64,000 bases of DNA from Helicobacter enhydrae (GTDB lineage: Bacteria > Campylobacterota > Campylobacteria > Campylobacterales > Helicobacteraceae). The stretch lies in contig NZ_CP016503.1 of the NCBI RefSeq assembly GCF_001693335.1, forward strand, positions 1,054,001 to 1,118,000. Direction: 5' to 3'. Both the position numbers and the translations under genes were made by a program. Positions 1 through 7,400 of this stretch are shown here, piece by piece (position 1 is the first letter of the stretch; each line of letters begins with the position of its first letter). The notes beneath the pieces were generated by a model. The model did not search any database. It was given only the letters and a program-made list of their open reading frames with translations, and was not told where the DNA came from.

Positions 1-243
1 GCACAGATTTGCAATATGGATCCCCAAAAACGGCATCCTCAACGCAAAATCATTGTGCCCAAACCACGACACACTCAAGCGTGCAAGCTCAAACACAAAA
101 TCTGAAGAGTGATAAAATCCATCTGCCTCACGGAAACTGATACTGATTTGACTCATCGTGCCAACAAGCAGAGCCACATCCACTAGCACAATCGCTACAA
201 ATACCAAAAACACCCTATTGCGTTCAATCACTCTCTCAAACAT
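1..243 (-). CDS. N-terminal fragment of a GT-C/GT39-like membrane glycosyltransferase
   Basis: This gene runs off the left edge; only the first 81 codons are present. The start is the ATG at 243-241, which overlaps the end of the upstream EamA gene by 8 nt, so it belongs to the ilvC-dprA-ruvX operon. A hydrophobic segment covers about residues 10-30 (VFLVFVAIVLVDVALLVG). It is followed by a loop with acidic and aromatic residues and then FALRMPF near residue 68, which resembles the first periplasmic loop and ALRLP motif of GT39/ArnT-type transferases. Those enzymes move a sugar from a polyprenyl carrier on the outer face of the inner membrane. The family assignment rests on this short stretch alone and is tentative; the substrate is unknown. 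Confidence 0.5.
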   Translation of the reverse strand, partial: MFERVIERNRVFLVFVAIVLVDVALLVGTMSQISISFREADGFYHSSDFVFELARLSVSWFGHNDFALRMPFLGIHIANLC

Positions 244-1156
244 CGCCCCTCCTCGCTCCAGCTCTTGCCATTTTGAAATCACGGATAAAAACCGGCAGAG
301 CGATCAAAAGTCCTGACAAAACAACCAGCCCCATCCCAATCAACCCCCGCGTTTGAGGCACCAAATCCCCCAGCAAAATCCCAAACCACAGACTAAACAC
401 CACTTTGACATAATCGATAGGAGCCACGATACCCGCAGGTGCGAGGATGTAGGCTTTTGTCATAAAATACTGCCCCAATGCCCCAAAAAACCCCATCGCC
501 AAAATCCACCAATAAACCTCTCCATCAATTTTGCGATAAACCAAAAACTCAATCTGTGTGTAGCTCCCCACCCACAACATCACAAGGCTTAGCACCAAAG
601 TCGCCCCAGAAAAACTCAAAATGATCACCCTCTCATCAAAATACTCCTTGCACACCCTCACGCTCACCAAAGCCCCAGCGGCAGTGACACCGCTCAAAAC
701 TCCAATCACAGCATTCACCCAAGGAATGTCCCCTTGAGGATCACTGATGAGCAAAAGCCCTGAAAACCCTAGCAATGTGGCAAAAATCGCACCAAGTGAA
801 ATGCGTTCTTTCAAAAAGAAATACGCAAAAAACACAGCATAGATTGGCACACTCTGTGCAAAAGCAGAGGCAATCCCTAGAGGAATCGTCGCAATGTTAT
901 AAAAAAACAAAACCATCGAAATGCCCCCAGCCATCGAGCGTATCAGCAATGGCAAATAGCCCCCCTTTTGCTTTTTTTGCAATGGCTTGAAAGCAAAGAG
1001 TGGCAGGATGAAAACATACACAAGCACAGAGCGAAAAAACACAGATTGTGCCACAGAAATATCTGCACCTAGTTTCTTGACCAGTGCATTCATCAGTGCA
1101 AAAAACAAAGTCGCTAGCAACATCGCCAAAATCCCTAGTGTGTTTTGTTGCTTCAT
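236..1156 (-). CDS. EamA/DMT-family inner-membrane transporter
   Basis: A 306-residue protein with about ten hydrophobic segments arranged as two EamA repeats (roughly residues 7-138 and 150-290), as expected for the drug/metabolite transporter superfamily. The first repeat starts LGILAMLLATLFFALMN and the second contains GALGQYFMTKAYILAPAG, both typical of the fold. The ATG at 1156-1154 overlaps the ruvX stop in an ATGA arrangement, which points to translational coupling. Members export metabolites or take up small solutes; nothing in the sequence or the neighbours shows the substrate. The C-terminus is short and basic (MARAGARR), consistent with a cytoplasmic end. Confidence 0.85.
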   Translation of the reverse strand: MKQQNTLGILAMLLATLFFALMNALVKKLGADISVAQSVFFRSVLVYVFILPLFAFKPLQKKQKGGYLPLLIRSMAGGISMVLFFYNIATIPLGIASAFAQSVPIYAVFFAYFFLKERISLGAIFATLLGFSGLLLISDPQGDIPWVNAVIGVLSGVTAAGALVSVRVCKEYFDERVIILSFSGATLVLSLVMLWVGSYTQIEFLVYRKIDGEVYWWILAMGFFGALGQYFMTKAYILAPAGIVAPIDYVKVVFSLWFGILLGDLVPQTRGLIGMGLVVLSGLLIALPVFIRDFKMARAGARRGDV

Positions 1157-1578
1157 TTTCCCTCTTTTGTGGCTTGTTGCAAATATCTCTCCAAAATAAT
1201 CACAGCCGCAAGGCTATCAAGCTCCCCATTTTTGCTTTTCCTCCCCCTCTCTTTTTTGCTCAACTCTCCTAGTGATTCAAACGCCATCTTTGAGCTTAGT
1301 CCCTCATCAACATACACAATCTCCCCGCCAAAAGACAGCAAAGACACAAAATGCTCGATACGCTTTTTCATCGCGTGCTCCCCATTTTCTCCATCAGGCA
1401 TTCCCACCACCAAAACCGCGACCTCACGCTTACGCAAAAGGTTTGATAGCTCCTCTGAAGCCTGTTCTCGATTTTTTCTTAGAATCGGTGGCAAAGGCAG
1501 ACAAAGCGAGTCGATACAAGTCGCAAGTCCTATGCGTTTCAGCCCTATATCACAAGCCAAAATGATTTTAGAGGACAT
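1153..1578 (-). CDS. ruvX: RuvX/YqgF Holliday-junction resolvase-like nuclease
   Basis: An RNase H-fold protein of about 141 residues. The family motifs are clear: ACDIGLKRIGLA near the N-terminus (DxGxxRxG), VVGMPDGENGE in the middle, VYVDEGLSS with the conserved acidic residue, and DSLAAVIILERYL near the end. The family acts in 16S rRNA 5' maturation (E. coli YqgF) and is also proposed to resolve Holliday junctions. The ATG at 1578 is preferred because a GGAG box lies just upstream and the family normally starts right before the DxG motif; an in-frame ATG at 1590 would add four residues. It overlaps the 3' end of dprA and the 5' end of the EamA gene. Confidence 0.9.
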   Translation of the reverse strand: MSSKIILACDIGLKRIGLATCIDSLCLPLPPILRKNREQASEELSNLLRKREVAVLVVGMPDGENGEHAMKKRIEHFVSLLSFGGEIVYVDEGLSSKMAFESLGELSKKERGRKSKNGELDSLAAVIILERYLQQATKEGK

Positions 1579-2341
1579 AAAACGCTCCATTTTTGCGTCC
1601 TATCTTGCCCTCTAGCTCATACTCATACATTTTGGAGCCGAAGCGATCCAACGCCTCCTGAAAAGTCGGCATTTTGGAGCAAAACACCAGCACCTCATCC
1701 TCCTGCTCAGATGGCACACAAGGCAAAAACCCTGAAGCCCACACAGCAAAATCAAAAATCATTTGAGCCTTGCCCTCATAGACAAGCTGATCTGTGCCCT
1801 CACTCTCTTTGAGGCGATGAGGGAACACAAAAAGCGGTTTGTTGAGCTCTGTGGCGATCTCAGCACTCCGCATCGAGCCACTCCGCAAATCTGCCTGTGG
1901 GATCACCACCACATCGCTCAAAGCCACCACCAAACGATTGCGTTCCAAAAAATGATAAGCCTGTGGGCGTGGGTTTGCCTCATATTCACTGAGTGCCAAA
2001 GCATTCTCATATATTGAGGCGATCCAAGCTTTGTTGGTGGCAGGGTAGCAGTGATTCAAATCCGTCGGAGCCACCATAATCGTAGAGGGATAAGCCCCCT
2101 GATGTGCCAAAATATCTACCCCCAACGCCCCGCCACTGACGACAACCCCTCCAGATTGGGCGATGAGTTTGGCTAGGGCTTGGGTTTGCACCTGTGTGTA
2201 GGTGTTGGGTTTGCGTGTGCCAACAATCGCGACTTTGACTTTGTCTAGCAGTGTGAGATCCCCTCGATAGAACAATTGCTGTGGAGGGTTTTCCAAAGCC
2301 TCAAACTGCTTGATTTTCCCTTGAAAACTACAAACGCTCAT
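1568..2341 (-). CDS. dprA: DprA/Smf, DNA-processing protein of natural transformation
   Basis: A protein of 257 residues carrying the DprA Rossmann fold. Visible motifs are VAIVGTRKPN (about residue 38), SGGALGVDILAHQGA (about 70-85) and ERNRLVVALSDVVVIPQA (about 133-150), then GS and FVFPHR. DprA binds single-stranded DNA and loads RecA during transformation. The protein is shorter than the roughly 360-residue enteric form and has no N-terminal SAM domain, as in other Helicobacter. The last 40 residues look like the small C-terminal DML1-type winged helix. The ATG at 2341 overlaps the preceding lipoprotein stop (TGATG); a TTG one codon earlier is possible. It sits just upstream of ruvX. Confidence 0.92.
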   Translation of the reverse strand: MSVCSFQGKIKQFEALENPPQQLFYRGDLTLLDKVKVAIVGTRKPNTYTQVQTQALAKLIAQSGGVVVSGGALGVDILAHQGAYPSTIMVAPTDLNHCYPATNKAWIASIYENALALSEYEANPRPQAYHFLERNRLVVALSDVVVIPQADLRSGSMRSAEIATELNKPLFVFPHRLKESEGTDQLVYEGKAQMIFDFAVWASGFLPCVPSEQEDEVLVFCSKMPTFQEALDRFGSKMYEYELEGKIGRKNGAFYVL

Positions 2342-2520
2342 CAATGGATCAGAATCACTTGTTCTTGCTGTGGCACATTGGGAATGTCCTCAAATTTTAG
2401 CTCCACTGCATTGCTGTCTTGTTGGGATGTTGGTGGCAGAGAAGTTGCGGTGGTTTTTTCTTGCACGCAACCACTCAGCCACAATGTTACCAAAATACAC
2501 AAACAAAGGCTCTTTTTCAT
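2341..2520 (-). CDS. Small predicted lipoprotein, function unknown
   Basis: A 59-residue protein. It has a basic start (MKKS), a hydrophobic core and the lipobox LSGC, so cleavage and lipidation at Cys17 or nearby are expected, leaving about 42 mature residues that are polar and Thr/Ser/Gln rich (EKTTATSLPPTSQQ). The start at 2520 overlaps the ilvC stop as ATGA, and its own stop overlaps the dprA start, so it is embedded in the operon. I do not recognise a family. In H. pylori, from memory, minD and minE lie between ilvC and dprA, so this position is occupied differently here. Confidence 0.7.
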   Translation of the reverse strand: MKKSLCLCILVTLWLSGCVQEKTTATSLPPTSQQDSNAVELKFEDIPNVPQQEQVILIH

Positions 2521-3506
2521 CATTTGCCCCCAAGCCAAGGCATCAACGCCCGTATCTTGCTCCCCACTTGCTCGATCTCTAGATCTTGCAACGCCTTGCG
2601 TTCAAGCTTGAGTTTGCCAAACCCATTATCCCGCTCTTGCAAGAAACGCTCCGCAAACGCTCCACTTCGGATATCAGACAAAATCGGCTTCATTGATTCT
2701 TTGAGCAACCCACGCAGTGCCTCCGTGCGACTCATCGCCCCATACTCCGCTGTGTTGCTGATGTGCTCCCTCATTTTTGACAACCCTTGAGCATAGATCA
2801 AATCTGCGACGATTTTTAGCTCGTGCAAACACTCAAAATAAGCGATCTCTGCTGGATACCCCGCTTCCACCAAAGTCTCAAACCCCGCACAAATCAACGC
2901 CTCAAGCCCGCCACAAATCACAGCTTGTTCTGAAAACAAATCACACTCATACTCATCTCCAAAACTGCTTGGCAACACCCCACTTTTGCCACTTCCCAAA
3001 GCACAAGCATACTCCAGTGCATAGTCATACGCCCTAGAGCTGACATCTTGAGCCACACCGATCAAAGACACCACGCCCCTCCCATTGACATACTCCCCTC
3101 TCACCGCACTTGCCGCAGCTTTGGGAGCGACCAAAATGACATCGACAAAACTAGGAGGCACCACCTCTTGCGTATAGACACTGAATCCGTGTGCGAAACA
3201 CAGCACCTGCCCATCGCATAAATACGGCAACATCTCCTGATAGGCTTGTTGGTGGCACTCATCAGGTATCAGAAACACAAGCATTTGGCATTCTTGTGCC
3301 AAATGTGCCAAATCCAAAACTTCAAACCCCATCGCTTCTGCTGATGTCTTTGAGTTTGAGCCATTTCTTAGTCCGATTTTTACATTGAGCCCACTGTCTC
3401 TGAGGTTTTGAGCCTGTGCTATTGCTTGGGAGCCAAATCCCAAAATCCCAATCTGCATCAAGCTCAAATAATCTGTGTGGCAATCTTTCTGCGTCAATAC
3501 CTGCAT
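2520..3506 (-). CDS. ilvC: Ketol-acid reductoisomerase (branched-chain amino acid synthesis)
   Basis: A 328-residue class I enzyme that converts acetolactate or acetohydroxybutyrate to dihydroxy acids using NADPH in the cytosol. The Rossmann motif GILGFGSQAIAQAQNLRDSG lies near residue 18, the phosphate-binding GLRNGSNSKTSA follows, then FAHGF near 105. The C-terminal knotted domain is well conserved: DLFSEQAVICGGLEALI, GFETLVEAGYPAEIAYFECLHE and ISNTAEYG, which supply the Mg-binding acidic residues. One usually invariant stretch is altered: APKGPGH of the family reads APKAAAS here. The gene starts a leftward operon; a GGAGGAG ribosome-binding site and a TATAAT box lie upstream. Confidence 0.95.
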   Translation of the reverse strand: MQVLTQKDCHTDYLSLMQIGILGFGSQAIAQAQNLRDSGLNVKIGLRNGSNSKTSAEAMGFEVLDLAHLAQECQMLVFLIPDECHQQAYQEMLPYLCDGQVLCFAHGFSVYTQEVVPPSFVDVILVAPKAAASAVRGEYVNGRGVVSLIGVAQDVSSRAYDYALEYACALGSGKSGVLPSSFGDEYECDLFSEQAVICGGLEALICAGFETLVEAGYPAEIAYFECLHELKIVADLIYAQGLSKMREHISNTAEYGAMSRTEALRGLLKESMKPILSDIRSGAFAERFLQERDNGFGKLKLERKALQDLEIEQVGSKIRALMPWLGGK

Positions 3507-3537
3507 CCAAGCTCCTCCAATCTAACTGCGATTTGAG

Positions 3538-3543
3538 ATTATA
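3538..3543 (-). promoter_or_regulatory. -10 box for the ilvC operon
   Basis: A perfect TATAAT on the minus strand about 30 nt upstream of the ilvC ATG, followed by a strong GGAGGAGC ribosome-binding site. No clear -35 is seen, which is usual for sigma-80 promoters in Helicobacter. Confidence 0.6.
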
Positions 3544-3556
3544 ATACAAGCGATTT

Positions 3557-3763
3557 AATGAGCAACCCCCACGCAATCCCCCTTCCCAATGGTTTCGGTG
3601 CTTTCGTTTCAATGGTTTGTAGAATCTTGTTGCAATCTGAATCTTGATTCTGATATTGCTTCCTAACTCTTTGATTCCTAGAATCTCTTAGATTCTCTTT
3701 TTGGGGTTTGTTTTACCAAAGCACACATTCTAATCACCAAATCCCACTTTGCTTTTTTCTTAT
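3557..3763. other. Non-coding spacer with degenerate GATTCT-type modules
   Basis: No open frame with coding character is seen. The stretch carries repeated words such as TAGAATC and GATTCTTAGAATC-like half-palindromes and a CAAAGCACAC word that recur around every copy of the large repeat. It leads directly into repeat copy 1. Confidence 0.5.
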
Positions 3764-4170
3764 AAGGGGGACAAGGGGGTTTATTGCGAGGCACCCCCTT
3801 ATCCCCCTTAAAATCCCCCAAACCCCTGCCCGCTTTTTGTGTGACAACACAACGATAGAGTGCAATGTTTGAGTTTGATTCTTGTTTGTTGTTTTGTTGA
3901 TTTGATTTTAGATTTATTGATTTGATTCTAGTTTTTGCATTTATTTCTTAGAATCTTTAGAATCTCCATAAAAACCCCTGATCAATTTATAAACCCAACT
4001 ACTTCAAAAAATCAATAGGAAACCGCTTCCCAAACCAACCTTGTAGAACCAAAAAAGATTCTAAGTCAATGTAATCTTGAACAAGCCTTGCTAATGCAAT
4101 GCTGGGGTTATGGGGGTTGTTAAGGGGGATAAGGGGAACGCTGCTATAAGTTCCCCTTGACCCCCTTAAG
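3764..4170 (+). repeat. G-quadruplex/hairpin-ended dispersed repeat, copy 1 (forward)
   Basis: A 407 bp non-coding element upstream of autotransporter AT1. The left end is a hairpin, AAGGGGGACAAGGGGG pairing with its near-perfect complement across a 12-13 nt loop containing GCGAGGC. The right end is a second hairpin (GGATAAGGGGAAC with GTTCCCCTTGACC). Four G-runs with short loops lie on the minus strand at 3794-3826 and on the plus strand at 4104-4136, each a canonical G-quadruplex motif (loops of 3-7 nt). Between them is an AT-rich middle and a conserved block (about 4035-4110) ending in TAATGCAATGCTGGGG. It is nearly identical to copy 3. Confidence 0.9.
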
Positions 4171-4384
4171 AGAGATCCTAGAGGATTCTAGAATTGTATA
4201 AAGGGTGCTTTGCTCAAGCCGACTTGAAAAAAGATTCACACCAACTTTGAATCACCTCAAAACCACCCTTTTGCCAAAAGCAAAACCCAAAAAAAGTTTC
4301 AAACCAACTTTGAGACATCACAAAGCCAATAGACTATAAACAAAAAGGGTAATTTGATAATAGATACCAACTTCAAACCCTTTG

Positions 4385-4393
4385 TGCTAGAAT
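4385..4393 (+). promoter_or_regulatory. Extended -10 promoter for autotransporter AT1
   Basis: TGCTAGAAT is an extended -10 box (TGn plus TAGAAT) about 60 nt upstream of the preferred ATG. The same TGCTAGAAT word occurs upstream of the split GT2 gene at 20569-20577. Confidence 0.5.
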
Positions 4394-4454
4394 TAATCAA
4401 CCTAGCTCATTGACATTTGAAATGTTTGAGCGACAAACCCACAAAGGAACAGAG

Positions 4455-7400
4455 ATGGAAAAACGATGCGATAGATTTGATTTAACTCTTTTGAAGCCTA
4501 TGGTGGCTAGTTCTTTGGCTTTGGCATTGAGTATCAGTGGGGTAAGTGGGGCAAGTGCTGATTGTGATGCTAGTAGTGGTGCTGTGATTTGCACAGGGGC
4601 AAGCGAAGACTCTTTAAGTAGTGCGATGGAAAATCTAAAAAATAATTTTGAATTCAAATCACTTTCAACCCCAAATGGATTCTATCAACCTAATATCAAA
4701 AATGGTGGAAGCACTCCTATCACAAACCTTACTTTGCAATTTAGCGGCGAATCTCAAGTCAAAGGTAGTGGTGATGCAGGGAGCTTCAAGATTCAAACAA
4801 AAGATACTGATAGATCTTTACGCTTAGACACTGGGACTCAGGGTTTGAAAATGGGAAGCGAGGGGAAAGGCACTCTAGTATTTGATTTTACTAACGCCAC
4901 AGGTTCAGATAACCATACTATGACACTCAATTTGGGCACTGGCACCGACACAGGCAAACAGGTTTCTTTGTTGGGCAATCTTGAAGTAAAAGGCAAAGAA
5001 AAAGCAGAGGGTGATACTAGTCAAGACACATTTGAGGCAACATTAACAGGGGGGATTGAGGGGAATATCACAATCGGCGAATCAAGCAAAGCCTACAATC
5101 TCATAAGCAATTTTAATTTTATTAAAACACAAGATCAGACACAAGATGTCATTATTAATGGCAGTATTACAACAAAAGGTGGTGGTGTAATTACAGGACT
5201 AACTTTTCAAAAAAGTGGAGTAATTACAGGTAATATCTCCACAGATAAACCTCACGCCAAAACTAACATCACTCTACAAGAGGATAATCTCACCCTCACA
5301 TTGCAAGGAGAGCAGAATCAACTCACCACTTTTGCTTTGGATAAAAAAGTAACTACCAAAGCCATACTCAAGCTAGGCAAAGATGGTAGCACTACCACGA
5401 CAAGCATTGCTGAAAGTTTGAATGCTGAAAAGCTTACAATAGAATTCTTGGGGAATCAATCAACCCTCAATCTTGATGGAACAAACACAACAACACTCAA
5501 AACCCTCAAAGTCAATGGAACAGAGGGCACTTTCAATGTTAAATCAATCGCAACAATCAATGAGGCAGTAAGTGTAGGAGACAAAAAAACTCTTAATCTT
5601 ATAGTGGCAGGAAATAAGGTTACTTTTGGCAATAAACTTGAAGCCAAAGAGGGTGGGACAATCAATGTCACTCTTGATGGAATTAGTGGACAAGGACTTC
5701 TTAAGTTAGCTGGCGTAGATAATAAACTCACAACGCTTACAGTGAAAGAAAATAAGTATGGACATCTACATCTCACAAATAGTATTTCTAAAGCAACCAC
5801 TACTTTTACAAGCAATGCGAAAGGAGATAACCTCGAAGTAACTCTTGGAGGCAACATCACTCTTGCTCTAGAGGGTGAAACCAACAAAATCAATACTTTA
5901 AAACTGAGTGGTGATACAGCCACACTCAAATTAGGCAAAGATAAAGGCACTAGCACTACAGATATTACTAATGGCATAACAGGTGGTGCGAATCTAACAA
6001 TAGAACTCTTGGGAACCTCATCAACTCTCAATCTTGGTGGGACAAATAATACAATCAACAAGCTTGATCCAAAAGCTATAGCAAATATTCTCAATCTCAC
6101 AGCAGACAGCACAACAATCACAGAAGCAGTGAATGTAATATCAGGCAAATATATAAAACTAAACCTTAACCAAGCTAATTCTACACTTACATTGACAGGT
6201 GGCTTGACAAATGGTGGTAGTGGCACTCAAATCAATTTCAATCAATCTGGGACATTTGATGGCACAATCACAACCACAAATCACGCTACTACAATTACAA
6301 CAAAGAGTAATGGGACAATTACTAAGAATATTACACAAAGTGGCAGTGGAAAAAATAACATTAGCTTTGATAGTGGCACTCCTAATCTTACATTAGAAGG
6401 AAGTCAAAATCAAATCAATAAAGTTACAATTGGAGCAGGTGCAACATCAGCCACACTCAAATTAGGTAAAGCTAGTAACAATACCACGACAACTATTAAG
6501 CAGGATTTAAGTGGTGAAAAACTCACAATACAACTCTTGGGCAATGAAGCAACCCTCAATCTCGGTGGAACAAATACAATCAAAGCTCTTACAACAAATG
6601 CTACGACAAATGCCCTTAATCTCACATCAGGCACGACAACAATCACAAATGCAGTAAGTGTAACTAACAAAACCCTTAATATTAATGTTACAGGAACAGG
6701 GCTTACTTTTCAAAACGAACTTAAAACCACAGGTGGAGAAATCAACGCTACCCTTGCTGGAGTAGATAAAAATAAAGGCATTCTTACACTAGCTAATGCA
6801 AACAACACGCTCACAACGCTTAGTGTTACCGATAAGAAATATGGAAAATTAATTCTTGCAGGAGGTGGTGCAACAACAACTTTTACAGGCAATGTGAGTG
6901 GGGATAATCTTGAAGTAACTCTTGGAAACAACACCACTCTTGCTTTAGAAGGCACAACTAACAATATCAAATCTTTAAAACTTAGTGGCAGTGAAGCCAC
7001 ACTCAAACTTGGCAAAAATGGAAACACCACCACAACTATTGGTGGTGGCATAAATGATAAAAAAGAACTTGCATTAGAATTTTTAGGCAATACATCAACC
7101 CTCAATCTTGCTGGCTTATATACAATCAAATCCCTTACATTAAATGCCACAACAAGCAAGCTCAAGATTGGTTCAGGTGATGAGGTAACAATCACAGGAG
7201 CCGTAAGTGTAGGAGCAAGAAAAACCCTCAATCTTGAAGCACAAGGAGATGGGAAACTAACTATCAATCAGAATCTAAAAGCTACAGGCGGGACTATCAA
7301 TGTTACGCTTGGAAATAGCCCCTCCCTTACATTGCAAGGCACTCAAAACGCCATTGCCAAACTCACAAGGACTAATGAGAAAAACCATAATGCCACAATC

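Noticed and set aside
3322-3612. A 96-codon minus-strand frame overlapping the start of ilvC
   Set aside because: It is in another frame over the well-supported ilvC start and promoter and shows no motif.
3764-4170. Complete insertion sequence as explanation for the large repeat
   Set aside because: No transposase frame in or next to any copy and no obvious target duplication; a non-autonomous element stays possible.
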